Part shown: positions 1 through 8,985 of the stretch, piece after piece | Layout: each line of letters opens with the position of its first letter | How positions within the stretch are numbered: position 1 is the first letter of the stretch | Origin: Hyphomonas atlantica corrig. | GTDB lineage: Bacteria > Pseudomonadota > Alphaproteobacteria > Caulobacterales > Hyphomonadaceae | Length of the DNA stretch: 64,000 nt | Direction: 5' to 3' | Assembly: GCF_000682715.1 (NCBI RefSeq) | Contig: NZ_AWFH01000023.1 | Location: 186,001 to 250,000, forward strand | Position numbers and translations under genes: made by a program | The notes under the pieces: generated by a model | What the model saw: only the letters and a program-made list of their open reading frames with translations | Told to the model about the DNA's origin: nothing | Database searches by the model: none

Positions 1-213
1 GCAGAAGTCCCCGCTGCCTCAGGCAATGGCGAGCCGCTGAAGCTCAAGATCGTGGCGCGGGGGCCGGAACTCGATTTCTACCAATCCGGCGCGGAAGGCA
101 ATTGGCAATCCGTTGCGCTGGAGCAGGATGGGACCATCCTCAGCACGGACAAGGCGGGCGGCTTCGTCGGCACGCTGTTCGGCGTCTACGCCCAAAACGG
201 ATCGTCCGACTAA
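1..213 (+). CDS. C-terminal end of a GH43-like glycosidase (partial)
   Basis: Frame 1 is open from the window edge to TAA at 211-213 and encodes the last 70 residues of a protein whose start lies outside. The segment contains LKIVARGPELDFYQSG followed by a strand-rich stretch ending in GGFVGTLFGVYA. This matches my knowledge of the C-terminal concanavalin-like domain of family 43 beta-xylosidases and arabinofuranosidases, in which a phrase on true colour or surface area is followed by GGFxGxxxGLYA. The catalytic propeller is not in view, so the substrate cannot be told. The neighbouring GH3 lipoprotein and sugar porter, convergent or nearby, support a plant or algal polysaccharide utilisation locus. 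An intrinsic terminator follows within 10 bases. Confidence 0.7.
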   Translation, partial: AEVPAASGNGEPLKLKIVARGPELDFYQSGAEGNWQSVALEQDGTILSTDKAGGFVGTLFGVYAQNGSSD

Positions 214-218
214 CCAAA

Positions 219-246
219 AAAGGCGGCCCGGAACGGGGCCGCCTTT
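219..246 (+). terminator. Intrinsic terminator after the GH43-like gene
   Basis: A ten-base-pair perfect stem (219-228 pairs with 237-246) with an eight-base loop starts six bases after the stop codon. The stem ends in AAA/TTT, so it works as an A-hairpin-T terminator on the plus strand, with only a short T tract. It lies in the gap to the convergent GH3 gene and could serve both. Confidence 0.75.
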
Positions 247-268
247 ATATTCCCTTGTGGGAAAGCGC

Positions 269-2848
269 CTATTGCTCAGCGCACTCCACATCTCCGGTCG
301 ATGGCTCAAGCCGGACATCCGCAATCGCGACCGTGCCTGCCTCAACCGTTCCAATCACAGCCGGAATATCGACGTGTTCAAGATTGGTCAGACCCATGCA
401 GGCCGTTGGCGCACGATACTCTGCCCACTCGTCTCCGGTAACCGTGAAGACCTCAACCGTCTCGCACTGTCCACTCTGATCGCAGGAGCCGCTGATCGCC
501 AGCTTGTGCTCGCCGCCATCCGGCACTTTGGCCGCGAAGACGATATCCAGACCAGCTTCGCCCGCATCGCTCAGATCGACAGCGTTCGCGAAGGAGCCGA
601 TATAGAGCGCGCCTGATGGCTCGGACCATGACATGACCAGCGCATCTTCCTGAATCTCATAGTCTGTCCGTGAGACAGAGAGACCGGCCAGTTCCGTTGC
701 ACCGGCTGGAAGCGTCGTATACGACCCTTCAAAAGCAAGCAGCGCGCTCCAGCGATCACCGGGGCGACCGCGCTTGAACAGCGTCCGTGGATCTGCATTG
801 CCTTGCAGGTCTTCCGACAGGCCAGGGTCTTCGCTCAACTCGCCGAGATTGGTCGCGGTGTCGCCATAGCTGAGGCCGTAGCCATAGGCGAACAATGGCT
901 CATACGGCGCATCTTCAGAGTTCAGCAGGCCCGGCTGTGCGGAGGCTGGCCACGAGAAAGACAAACGCCCTGTGAAGTCATGCTCCGGCTCCGTCTGGAA
1001 CAGGACGTCTGCAATACCGCCCCCTTCAGAGCCCGGCAGCCAGGCCGCAACGAATGCGTCGGAATCATTGATCTCTGGATTCACCCAGAGCGGACGCCCG
1101 GACAGGAAGACCGATACAACCGGCACGCCCTTGTCCTTGAAGGTTTCCAGCGTCTCGGTGTCGAAGCCATTCGGCACAAAATCCATCGTACGGATGTCGC
1201 CGATGCCTTCAGCATACGGGTTTTCGCCATAGACGGCGATCACGACATCGGCGTCCACATCCGTTTCCCCGGAAGGGTCGAAGACAAGCGTGCCGCCACC
1301 TGGCAGCAGCGCCTTCTCGATGCCCTCGAGAATGGATTCACCATTCGGGAAATAGCTGTTCTCATATCCGCCGCCCTGCCAGGACAGAGTCCAACCGCCA
1401 GCGGCCTTCGTGATGCTGTCTGCGCCATCGCCGATAACCAGAACGGTCTGGTCTGTAGACAGCGGCAGGAGATTGTCATTGTTCTTCAAGAGGACAAGCG
1501 ATTCCCGCACAGCGCGGCGAGCTACTTCACGCGCTTCATCCGTGGCGAGCAGGCTTTCATCATTTGCGCCCGGACGCGCGCTTGGTGCCGGCTTGTCAAA
1601 GATGCCATAGGCGAGCTTCACACGCAGGATGCGGCGCACGGCGTCATCAAGGCGTTCCATCGGGATGTTGCCATCCTTCACGTGCTGCAGCGTGCTGTCA
1701 TACAGGCCACGCCAGCTGTCCGGAGCCATATACATGTCGAGACCGGCATTCAGAGATTGCGGGCAGTCCGTATTCGTACAACCTGGCACCTGGCCATGAC
1801 CATTCCAGTCACCCACAACGAATCCGGTGAAGCCCATACGGTCTTTCAGAACCTCGGTCAGCATGGCGTGACTGCCATGCATCTTCACGCCCTGCCAGCT
1901 TGAAAAGGACGACATGACGGTCTGCACACCGGCTTCGAGCGCGGTGAAATATCCTTGTGCGTGAATGTCGATGATCTGCTGTTCGGTCGCCTGCGTTTCA
2001 CCCTGGTCGATGCCGTCCATTGTGCCGCCATCGCCAACATAGTGCTTCGCGCTAGAGATCACCCGACCATTACCGAGGAAGTCTTCATCACCGGGGCGCC
2101 CCTGCAGTCCGTAGACGATCCGTTCGGCATATTCGCGGACGATTTCCGGGCTTTCGGAATAGCCTTCATAGGTCCGGCCCCAGCGATCATCGCGCGGCGT
2201 GGCAATGGTGGGCGCAAAGGTCCAGTCATGACCGGACACGATCAACTCTTCTGCCGTGATGCGGGCAATGTCTTCGATCAGGTCCGGATTGTTCGCGGCG
2301 CCAAGGCCGATGTTGTGCGGAAAGATGGTCGCCCCGGCGAGGTTGGCATGGCCGTGGACGGCATCAATGCCCCAGATGATCGGAATTGCAATCTCGACGC
2401 CTTCCGGGTCGACGGAGGCCTCCCAATAGGCATCGGCCGCAGCGATCCAGGCATCCATCGGCGCGAAGGCCTCATCGCCGGGTGCGGAGCTGCCGCCGCT
2501 CAACACAGAGCCGAGACGGTATGTCTTCACATCTTCCGGCGTGACGCTGTCGCTGTCCGCCTGAATGACCTGGCCCACCTTCTGTTCCAGAGTCATCTTC
2601 GACATGATGTCGTCGATCTGCGCCTCAATCGCCGGGTCGAGTGCGGGAACCGTAATCTCCGGCCATAGCTCCGGCGTCACGACAAGATCGCGTTCAGTCA
2701 TCAACGCGGTTTGCACCGGTTCGGCAACAGTCAGCGTTTCAGTCGTCTCGGCCTCTATCGGTGTGTTTGCGCAGGCGGCAACCAATGCCACACAGGCGAC
2801 GCCACCCAGCAGTGAAATGATTGACGATTTCCGGACAGCCTTGGCCAT
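269..2848 (-). CDS. GH3 beta-glucosidase/exo-glucanase lipoprotein (ExoP-like)
   Basis: A 859-residue glycoside hydrolase family 3 enzyme, expected to release glucose or xylose from the non-reducing ends of beta-glucans. It opens with a lipoprotein signal (hydrophobic run then VAAC, Cys near residue 26), so it is probably anchored to the envelope. The GH3 barrel shows IIWGIDAVHGH, RDDRWGRTYEGYSE, SAKHYVGDG and GFVVGDWNGH, whose Asp is the expected nucleophile. The alpha/beta sandwich follows (ESLVLLKNN, GSEGGGIADVLF). The last 150 residues look like the galactose-binding-like domain of ExoP-type enzymes. I chose ATG 2848 rather than the longer ORF because AGGGAGGT lies just upstream and the signal peptide starts there. 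It is downstream of the sugar porter on the same strand, separated by a hairpin. Confidence 0.93.
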   Translation of the reverse strand: MAKAVRKSSIISLLGGVACVALVAACANTPIEAETTETLTVAEPVQTALMTERDLVVTPELWPEITVPALDPAIEAQIDDIMSKMTLEQKVGQVIQADSDSVTPEDVKTYRLGSVLSGGSSAPGDEAFAPMDAWIAAADAYWEASVDPEGVEIAIPIIWGIDAVHGHANLAGATIFPHNIGLGAANNPDLIEDIARITAEELIVSGHDWTFAPTIATPRDDRWGRTYEGYSESPEIVREYAERIVYGLQGRPGDEDFLGNGRVISSAKHYVGDGGTMDGIDQGETQATEQQIIDIHAQGYFTALEAGVQTVMSSFSSWQGVKMHGSHAMLTEVLKDRMGFTGFVVGDWNGHGQVPGCTNTDCPQSLNAGLDMYMAPDSWRGLYDSTLQHVKDGNIPMERLDDAVRRILRVKLAYGIFDKPAPSARPGANDESLLATDEAREVARRAVRESLVLLKNNDNLLPLSTDQTVLVIGDGADSITKAAGGWTLSWQGGGYENSYFPNGESILEGIEKALLPGGGTLVFDPSGETDVDADVVIAVYGENPYAEGIGDIRTMDFVPNGFDTETLETFKDKGVPVVSVFLSGRPLWVNPEINDSDAFVAAWLPGSEGGGIADVLFQTEPEHDFTGRLSFSWPASAQPGLLNSEDAPYEPLFAYGYGLSYGDTATNLGELSEDPGLSEDLQGNADPRTLFKRGRPGDRWSALLAFEGSYTTLPAGATELAGLSVSRTDYEIQEDALVMSWSEPSGALYIGSFANAVDLSDAGEAGLDIVFAAKVPDGGEHKLAISGSCDQSGQCETVEVFTVTGDEWAEYRAPTACMGLTNLEHVDIPAVIGTVEAGTVAIADVRLEPSTGDVECAEQ

Positions 2849-2871
2849 CGCGACCTCCCTTGTTGATTTGT

Positions 2872-2905
2872 AAAAATCGCCCCCGCCGAACGTCCGGCGA
2901 GGGCG
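2872..2905 (-). terminator. Intrinsic terminator between sugar porter and GH3 gene
   Basis: On the minus strand a GC-rich stem (2895-2905 with 2878-2888, one mismatch, six-base loop) is followed by ATTTTTAC at 2877-2870. It lies 17 bases after the porter stop and just before the GH3 ribosome site, so it may only partly stop read-through into the GH3 gene. Confidence 0.6.
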
Positions 2906-2921
2906 GAATGGTCGAAGGGCC

Positions 2922-4349
2922 CTAGCCCTGCATTTCCTCAAGCTCGAGTCCCTTGGTCTCGCGGACCGCCTTGAACACGAAGAAGACCGAGATCAGGGCA
3001 CACACGGCATAGAAGCCATACGCACCAGCCAGACCGATACCAGCCGTTGCCAGCATGATCGGGAAGGTCATCGTGATGGCGAAGTTGGCAATCCACTGAG
3101 CAAAGCCAGAGATGGCGAGACCCGCGCCGCGCACCTGATTCGGGAACATCTCACCGAGCGCCACCCACATGACCGGGCCCCAGGATGCGTTGAAGAACAC
3201 AACATAGGCGTTCGCTGACAACAGGGCGATCAAGCCATAGCTGCCCGGCAGGCTGACGGCGCCATCCACCGTAACCGCATTGGAGAAACAGACCACGAGC
3301 AGTGCCAGGGTGACCGTCATGCCAACGGAGCCGACCCAGAGCAGCGGCTTGCGGCCGATCCGGTCGATCAGCAGAAGGGCAATGATCACAGCCACAATGG
3401 AGACTGCCCCGGAGATGATGTTGATGAGCAGGGCATCGCTTTCGGAGAAGCCGACAGCCTGCCAGAGAACCGCGCCATAGTAGAAGACGACATTGATGCC
3501 GACCAGTTGCTGGAACACAGCCAGACCGATGCCGACCCAGACGATTGGTTTGAAGCCGAACTGGCCCAGCGCATCCTTGAGAGATGGCTTGTGGTCATTG
3601 GCGAGCGACTCTTCGATTTCATCGACCTTGCGGTGCGCCGCTTTTGCGCCGGAGAGACGTGTCAGGATCGAACGCGCCTGATCAGTCGACCCCTGGGCGA
3701 CGAGGAAACGCGGGCTTTCAGGAATGAACAGCAAGGCAACGAGGAAGAAGGTTGCCGGCAGCAATTCCATCCAGAACATCCAGCGCCAGGCTTCAAAGCC
3801 GAGTAGCCATTCATTCATGGCTGATCCACCGGTCGCCTGCGCAATCAGATAGTTCGAGACGAAAGCGATGAAGAGGCCACTAATGATCGCGACCTGCTGG
3901 ATCGAGGACAGACGCCCGCGATACTTCGCCGGAGCGACCTCGGAAATATAGGCTGGCGACATGACGCTGGCAGCGCCGACGGCCAGTCCGCCGATCACGC
4001 GATAGATCACGAACTCTGTCGACGATCCGGCAACACCGGACCCGAAAGCCGAAATGATGAAACAGACTGCCGCCACGATCATCATCGTACGACGGCCAAA
4101 GGCATCTGACAGCGTACCAGCCAGTGCCGCGCCGACAGCACAGCCGAGCAGCATGGAGGCCACGTTAAACCCGGTGCCGATATCCTGTGAATTAAAGGCC
4201 ACGCGCAGGCCATCAACCGTTCCGTTGATTACGCCTGAGTCAAAGCCGAAAAGAAATCCGCCGATCGTGGCGACGGCGGTGATCAACAGAACCTGGCCAA
4301 AACTGCCCTGTCCTGCATCTGTGTTTACAGTCGTTGATGCGTCGCTCAT
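2922..4349 (-). CDS. MFS sugar porter (sugar:H+ symporter family)
   Basis: A 475-residue inner-membrane carrier of the sugar porter branch of the major facilitator superfamily, expected to import a monosaccharide or short glucan product with protons. About twelve hydrophobic segments are visible. Family signatures present are GFLFGFDSGVINGT in helix 1, DAFGRRTMM in loop 2-3, a YRVIGGLAVG..SPAYISEVAPAKYRG stretch, PESPRFL before the central loop, QQLVGINVVFYYG in helix 7 and DRIGRKPLL in loop 8-9. I start at ATG 4349 because GGGAGG lies 10 bases upstream; an in-frame ATG six codons earlier is less well placed. It stands upstream of the GH3 gene and downstream of a perfect operator-like palindrome, which suggests induction by a sugar. 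Substrate is inferred only from neighbours. Confidence 0.93.
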   Translation of the reverse strand: MSDASTTVNTDAGQGSFGQVLLITAVATIGGFLFGFDSGVINGTVDGLRVAFNSQDIGTGFNVASMLLGCAVGAALAGTLSDAFGRRTMMIVAAVCFIISAFGSGVAGSSTEFVIYRVIGGLAVGAASVMSPAYISEVAPAKYRGRLSSIQQVAIISGLFIAFVSNYLIAQATGGSAMNEWLLGFEAWRWMFWMELLPATFFLVALLFIPESPRFLVAQGSTDQARSILTRLSGAKAAHRKVDEIEESLANDHKPSLKDALGQFGFKPIVWVGIGLAVFQQLVGINVVFYYGAVLWQAVGFSESDALLINIISGAVSIVAVIIALLLIDRIGRKPLLWVGSVGMTVTLALLVVCFSNAVTVDGAVSLPGSYGLIALLSANAYVVFFNASWGPVMWVALGEMFPNQVRGAGLAISGFAQWIANFAITMTFPIMLATAGIGLAGAYGFYAVCALISVFFVFKAVRETKGLELEEMQG

Positions 4350-4462
4350 TCCCGCGCGCCCTCCCATTTATCGCGGCAGGCAAGCCCCTGCCCGCTTGTC
4401 TGCTTATTCCGAAGCGTAGCCTCGAATGTTATCGCACAACAAGGAGCCCATCAAAATCAAGT

Positions 4463-4476
4463 TGTCAACGTTGACA
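4463..4476. promoter_or_regulatory. Perfect 14-bp palindrome, LacI-type operator candidate
   Basis: TGTCAACGTTGACA is a perfect inverted repeat with a central CG, the usual form of LacI/GalR-family operators. It lies about 115 bases upstream of the sugar porter start. On the minus strand its right half contains TTGACA, so it may overlap a -35 box. No LacI-type regulator gene is in the window. Confidence 0.55.
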
Positions 4477-4580
4477 CGTATGAGAATTTTGGTGGGCAAT
4501 GCGAGTCAGTGCGATGGCGAACGGCCAGATGCGCACCAACGGGCGGTCAGGTCCAGAGTGACGTGAAGAACGTTACGGCG

Positions 4581-4961
4581 TTATTTATCCGTCGCACAGC
4601 TCTGATTATAGGACGCGATGTCCTGATTGAACTGGCGGGCAAGTGCCTGCAGGGCCTGTTCGGTGCCCATCAGCTTTTTCTTCGCTGCCTGGTAGGCCGA
4701 CTTGTTCTGCTCCGCCTTCTCAGCGTGGGAGGCCGATGCGAGACGGTGGATCTCCGCATCTTCCCAAGCTTCGCCCTTCGCCTCGACGCTTTCGGCCATC
4801 TTGTCCCGCTTCACTTGCAACGCTTCGATCTCAGCCTTCTTTGGGACCATGGTTGCGGCCATTGCCTTGCAGCGCTGAACGTCCGCCGCCGTCATCGCCT
4901 GGGCGATAGCGGTTTGCGTAACAGCAACAAGCAATGCAGCAGCAACAACATATCTCATCAT
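4581..4961 (-). CDS. Small secreted coiled-coil protein, function unknown
   Basis: A 126-residue protein that I do not recognise. The first 20 residues form a clear Sec signal peptide ending near AIAQA, so the mature protein is periplasmic. The rest is highly charged and helical, rich in Ala, Lys and Glu, with heptad-like spacing from about residue 40 to 115. Two cysteines (in VQRCKAM and NQSCATDK), one near each end, could form a disulfide. The first two codons are both ATG, so the start could be 4961 or 4958. It is a single-gene unit between the porter promoter and the DUF3137 gene. Confidence 0.7.
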   Translation of the reverse strand: MMRYVVAAALLVAVTQTAIAQAMTAADVQRCKAMAATMVPKKAEIEALQVKRDKMAESVEAKGEAWEDAEIHRLASASHAEKAEQNKSAYQAAKKKLMGTEQALQALARQFNQDIASYNQSCATDK

Positions 4962-5048
4962 GGAAGGGGCCTTTCTCTCTCGTGTCGGCTTTATGGCAGG
5001 ATGTCACTGAAGCAAAGCTGAACGCGCCTGCCCCGGAAGCGCCCCATT

Positions 5049-6089
5049 TCAGGATGGATCGCGGGCCAGGCCTTCATTGCGGCGGCCAATGATCACGGCG
5101 TCCATAATCCCGAAGATTGCGGCGAAATCCGTAAGCAGTTCCCGCACGCGGTCCACGCTGTCGAGCGGCTTGAACATGCTGCCCGGCTCAAACAGGTCGC
5201 CACCTTCCAGCGTAATGAACATCTCGCCGCCATCAAAACAGGCCTTCAGACGACCTCCATGAAAGGCTTTCTCCAGATCGACGAGATTTTGCATCAGATC
5301 CGGCGTCAGCAGGAAGCGGCTCTCCACCTGATCGGTCGTGTACACCTCGAAAATCTTTTCAAACACCGGATCTTCCAGCGACGCCCGGCTCATGCCCTTG
5401 CCTCCGCCGAAGCGGTTGAAGAAGCCGGCGTCCCGCGTGATCAGGGTGCGGCCATAAAATGTTTTCGTGAACTGGAAGCGCAGGCATTGGCCTTTGAACA
5501 CCGTCACCCAATGCGTCCGGGTGCGCCCCTTGGAATCAGTTGAGGATCGCCGCTCCTCCAGATGAGCTTCAAACAATTCAAAATCGACGCCGTGCCGCTG
5601 GCCTGTCAGCAGGTCCTCATAACTGGCACGGTCCCAGATGGGTACGGTGCGGACATGGCGATGCTTGTAAATCGACTCAACCGAGCCGGGATCAGCGGTG
5701 AAGTTGAGACCCAGTTCACGCACGACCGGAAGGACGATCAAATCCTTCGCCTCCTTCCCCAGTCGCCGGACATCGCGGCCGCCCCAGTAAAGATACCCAA
5801 TCCCGATAACGACCGCGATGATCGCGGCGATAGGGTGACGCACCAGAAACGCGCCGGCCAGTCCGCCAATCACGGCCAATGCAATGCCGACATATCGCGC
5901 CTGGCGGGCCTTCGCGACGGCGTCCTGACGTTCGGCCTCGCGGGTCAGCAAGGCAGGCCGGATCTCATCCTGAAACAGGCGCGGAAACCCCTGAAACTCT
6001 TCTGGCAGGTCGCCCAGGGCCTTCAGCACATCCGGATCGACCGGCTGCTGCGTTGGTCGGGGATCAATCGAAGGGGTATCCTGAGTCAT
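5049..6089 (-). CDS. DUF3137 domain membrane protein
   Basis: A 346-residue protein of the DUF3137 family, whose function is not established. After a soluble N-terminal region of about 65 residues there are two adjacent hydrophobic segments (VGIALAVIGGLAGAFLV and AAIIAVVIGIGYLYWGG), then a large cytosolic or periplasmic domain. That domain has the family-like features DFELFEAHLEER, VFKGQCLRFQF and the C-terminal EGGDLFEPG. The start codon is almost touched by an inverted repeat that would cover the ribosome-binding region. It follows ilvD on the same strand after 66 bases. Confidence 0.8.
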   Translation of the reverse strand: MTQDTPSIDPRPTQQPVDPDVLKALGDLPEEFQGFPRLFQDEIRPALLTREAERQDAVAKARQARYVGIALAVIGGLAGAFLVRHPIAAIIAVVIGIGYLYWGGRDVRRLGKEAKDLIVLPVVRELGLNFTADPGSVESIYKHRHVRTVPIWDRASYEDLLTGQRHGVDFELFEAHLEERRSSTDSKGRTRTHWVTVFKGQCLRFQFTKTFYGRTLITRDAGFFNRFGGGKGMSRASLEDPVFEKIFEVYTTDQVESRFLLTPDLMQNLVDLEKAFHGGRLKACFDGGEMFITLEGGDLFEPGSMFKPLDSVDRVRELLTDFAAIFGIMDAVIIGRRNEGLARDPS

Positions 6090-6090
6090 C

Positions 6091-6121
6091 TGGGGCGGCC
6101 TCTAGCAAACAGACCGCCCCA
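6091..6121 (-). terminator. Inverted repeat between ilvD and the DUF3137 gene
   Basis: TGGGGCGG (6091-6098) pairs with CCGCCCCA (6114-6121) around a 15-base loop. On the minus strand it follows the ilvD stop but has no T tract, so it is weak as an intrinsic terminator. Its lower edge is two bases from the DUF3137 start codon, so it could instead act on translation initiation. Confidence 0.4.
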
Positions 6122-6155
6122 GTTAAGCTTGGATTCGTAGCGGGTAAAACCCGTG

Positions 6156-7883
6156 TCAGATATCTGCGTAGACGTGTCGCTCGCCTTCGAAGCCCGGATG
6201 GGTCGTTGCGCCCTTGTGGGCCGGACCAACCAGCGCTGCGAATTTGTGCAACGCGCCGGAGCCATAGGCCGTGACGCGCGGTTTCCAATCGCGCTTGCGA
6301 TCTTCCAGTTCGGCGGGCGTCAGGTGCACATCAATCGTGCCCTTCTCGGCATCAATCGTGATGATGTCGCCATCCTTGATCAGGCCGATCGGGCCACCTT
6401 CCTGCGCTTCCGGACCAACATGGCCGATGCAGAAACCACGGGTCGCGCCGGAGAACCGGCCATCGGTGATGAGGGCCACCTTGTCGCCCATGCCCTGGCC
6501 GTAGATCGCGGCAGTGGTCGACAACATCTCGCGCATGCCAGGGCCGCCCTTTGGCCCCTCATAGCGGATGACCAGAACGTCGCCTTCCTTGTATTCGCGA
6601 TTGGTGACAGCCTTGAAGCAGGCTTCTTCCCCATCAAACACACGGGCCGGACCGGAGAATTGCAGCGCGTACAGGCCAGCCACTTTCACAATGGCACCGT
6701 CCGGCGCAAGCGATCCCCACAGTCCAACGACCCCGCCCGTTGGCGTGATCGGGTCTGTCGCCGGGTGGATGACTTTCTGGTTCGGATCCCATTCGATATC
6801 TTCGAGATATTCCGCCCAGGTCTTGCCAGTCACCGTGAGGCAATCGCCATTGATCAGACCGGATTCGTGCAGCGTCTTCATCAGCATCGGCACGCCGCCC
6901 GCTTCACCGAAATCCTTGGCCACATAGTCGCCGCCAGGCTTCAGATTGGCAATGTAAGGTGTCTTCTGGAAGATCTTCGCAACGTCTTCGAGATCGAACT
7001 TCACGCCGCACTCATGCGCCATGGCAGGCAGGTGCAGCGCTGCATTGGTGGAGCCGCCCGTCGCGGCGACGACGATGGCGGCATTCTCGAAAGCTTCGCG
7101 CGTACAGATGTCCCGCGGGCGCAAATTCTTCTCAAGCAGCTGCATCACGACTTCTCCGCTGGCCACAGCGTAGCCATCGCGGTCGGTGTAGGGGGCTGGC
7201 AGCGCAGACGACAGGGGCAGCGCAAGGCCGATGGCTTCGGACACACACGCCATCGTATTGGCCGTGAACTGGCCACCACAGGCACCATCGCCCGGACAGG
7301 CCACTTTCTCCAGGGCGTGCAGCTTCTCGTCCGTCATGGAGTTGGACCCGGCCGCATGCGCACCGACAGCCTCGAACACGTCCAGCACCGTCACGTCGCG
7401 CCCCTCATAGGAGCCCGGCAGGATAGAGCCGCCATAGAGGAAGACGCTGGGCACGTTCAGACGCAGCATGGCCATCATCATGCCCGGCAGGGATTTGTCA
7501 CAGCCTGCAATGCCGACCAGCGCATCATAGGAATGGCCGCGCATCGACAGTTCGACCGAGTCCGCAATCGTGTCACGGCTGACCAGTGAAGACCGCATGC
7601 CTTCATGGCCCATTGCGATGCCGTCGGTGACGGTAATGGTGCAGAATTCGCGTGGCGTGCCGTCGCCCTTCTTCACGCCTTCAGACGCGGCATGCGCCTG
7701 GCGCATCAACGCGGTGTTACACGGGGCCGCCTCATTCCAGCAGGATGCAACGCCGACCAGCGGCTTTTGAATGTCCTTGGTCGACAGGCCCATTGCATAC
7801 AGGTAGCTGCGGTGAGGTGCGCGCTCCGGACCTTCGGTAACGTGGCGGGAGGGCAGTCTTGATTTGTCCCAGGTCTTGCTCAT
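6156..7883 (-). CDS. ilvD: Dihydroxy-acid dehydratase
   Basis: A 575-residue enzyme that dehydrates 2,3-dihydroxy-isovalerate and 2,3-dihydroxy-methylvalerate to the keto acids of valine and isoleucine synthesis, in the cytosol, with an iron-sulfur cluster. The family signatures are clear: [20 protein letters not shown], which carries a cluster cysteine, then [20 protein letters not shown] with a second one, and [18 protein letters not shown] and [12 protein letters not shown] in the second half, followed by [20 protein letters not shown]. Length is normal for the family. It is a stand-alone gene in a core region, preceded by only 64 bases from the asparaginase stop. Confidence 0.97.
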   Translation of the reverse strand: MSKTWDKSRLPSRHVTEGPERAPHRSYLYAMGLSTKDIQKPLVGVASCWNEAAPCNTALMRQAHAASEGVKKGDGTPREFCTITVTDGIAMGHEGMRSSLVSRDTIADSVELSMRGHSYDALVGIAGCDKSLPGMMMAMLRLNVPSVFLYGGSILPGSYEGRDVTVLDVFEAVGAHAAGSNSMTDEKLHALEKVACPGDGACGGQFTANTMACVSEAIGLALPLSSALPAPYTDRDGYAVASGEVVMQLLEKNLRPRDICTREAFENAAIVVAATGGSTNAALHLPAMAHECGVKFDLEDVAKIFQKTPYIANLKPGGDYVAKDFGEAGGVPMLMKTLHESGLINGDCLTVTGKTWAEYLEDIEWDPNQKVIHPATDPITPTGGVVGLWGSLAPDGAIVKVAGLYALQFSGPARVFDGEEACFKAVTNREYKEGDVLVIRYEGPKGGPGMREMLSTTAAIYGQGMGDKVALITDGRFSGATRGFCIGHVGPEAQEGGPIGLIKDGDIITIDAEKGTIDVHLTPAELEDRKRDWKPRVTAYGSGALHKFAALVGPAHKGATTHPGFEGERHVYADI

Positions 7884-7947
7884 GAGGGTGTTCTATCCTG
7901 TTTGGTGTTGATTGCCCCTAGCGCGCAATCCTTTTGCGGAAAAGAGG

Positions 7948-8943
7948 CTAATCGTCGCCATAGATGGCAGTTCTTGCCCCGGAAGGGTCAACGACGCCCC
8001 GGTACATGCCCTCCGAATTGAAGACAAAGGCGAAGGTGCCATCCGCGCCGATGACGATTACGCCGCCATCGCCGCCCAGTTCTGCCACTTCGCCCAGCGC
8101 TGTTTCGGAGGCCTGTTCAATTGTCTCGCCGGCCAGCTTTACCCGGTCGCAGATCGTTTTTGCCACGCCGACGCGGATGAAGTACTCACCATGCCCGGTC
8201 GCAGAAACGGCGCAAACGCCATTCTCTGCATAGGTCGCCGCGCCGATCAGCGGGGAATCTCCAACGCGGCCAGCAGCTTTCGCCGTCATGCCGCCCGTTG
8301 TCGTCGCCGCTGCAAGGTTACCGTCCTTGTCGATGGCAACCGCGCCGACCGTGCCGTGGCGATCTTCGGCGGTACGCTGCCTGTTTTTCAATACACGCTC
8401 CAACGCGTTCTGCCGACGCTCCGTGTAGAAGTAGGAATTGTCGACCATGTCGAGGCCCTGCCCCTCGGCGAAGGTATCCGCACCATCCCCAGAGAACATG
8501 ACATGTTCGGACCGCTCCATCACGGCGCGGGCGGCCTTGACGGGATTGCGCACGCGCTTCACGCCCGCCACAGCACCAGCATTTCGCTCGCGACCATCCA
8601 TGATCGATGCGTCGAGTTCGTGTTCCTGGCTGGCTGTCATCACTGCGCCATAGCCGGCATTGAACAGCGGATCGTCTTCCATCGGGATGACCGCCGCCTC
8701 AACCGCATCAAGCGCGCTGCCGCCCGAGCGCAGAACATCAGCCCCGGCTTCAAGCGCGGTTTCCAGCGCCGCGGTGTAGGCCGCCTCCATTTCCGGACTC
8801 ATGCCATCGCGCGTGATCACACCCGCCCCGCCATGAATGACCAGCCGCCATTCAGGCATGTTCGGCTCGGCCTCTGGCGCCGTGGGCGTGGCGCAAGCGC
8901 CCAGCAAGACCGCCGCAGCGGTCATCAGGTAGCGAAGGGTCAT
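7948..8943 (-). CDS. Isoaspartyl peptidase/L-asparaginase lipoprotein (Ntn hydrolase)
   Basis: A 331-residue N-terminal nucleophile hydrolase of the plant-type asparaginase family, which cleaves isoaspartyl dipeptides and asparagine. The precursor is made as one chain and cuts itself before a threonine; here the site is RHGTVGAVA, about residue 201, followed by the active-site region GGMTAKAAGRVGDSPLIGAATYA and ATGHGEYFIR. The N-terminus is unusual for the cytosolic members in having a lipobox (VLLGAC, Cys 17), so this copy is predicted to be exported and lipid-anchored. ATG 8943 gives the full signal. It is 42 bases downstream of valS and may be cotranscribed. Confidence 0.92.
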   Translation of the reverse strand: MTLRYLMTAAAVLLGACATPTAPEAEPNMPEWRLVIHGGAGVITRDGMSPEMEAAYTAALETALEAGADVLRSGGSALDAVEAAVIPMEDDPLFNAGYGAVMTASQEHELDASIMDGRERNAGAVAGVKRVRNPVKAARAVMERSEHVMFSGDGADTFAEGQGLDMVDNSYFYTERRQNALERVLKNRQRTAEDRHGTVGAVAIDKDGNLAAATTTGGMTAKAAGRVGDSPLIGAATYAENGVCAVSATGHGEYFIRVGVAKTICDRVKLAGETIEQASETALGEVAELGGDGGVIVIGADGTFAFVFNSEGMYRGVVDPSGARTAIYGDD

Positions 8944-8985
8944 GAGGGAAGCTCCTGTTCATCCGGATCAGGATGCCCGCAATGA

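Noticed and set aside
803-1903. Long plus-strand ORF of 366 codons inside the GH3 gene
   Set aside because: It is fully antisense to the strongly supported GH3 gene, has no domain and arises from the high GC codon bias.
6153-7589. 478-codon plus-strand ORF antisense to ilvD
   Set aside because: ilvD is certain on the other strand; the ORF has no recognizable motifs.
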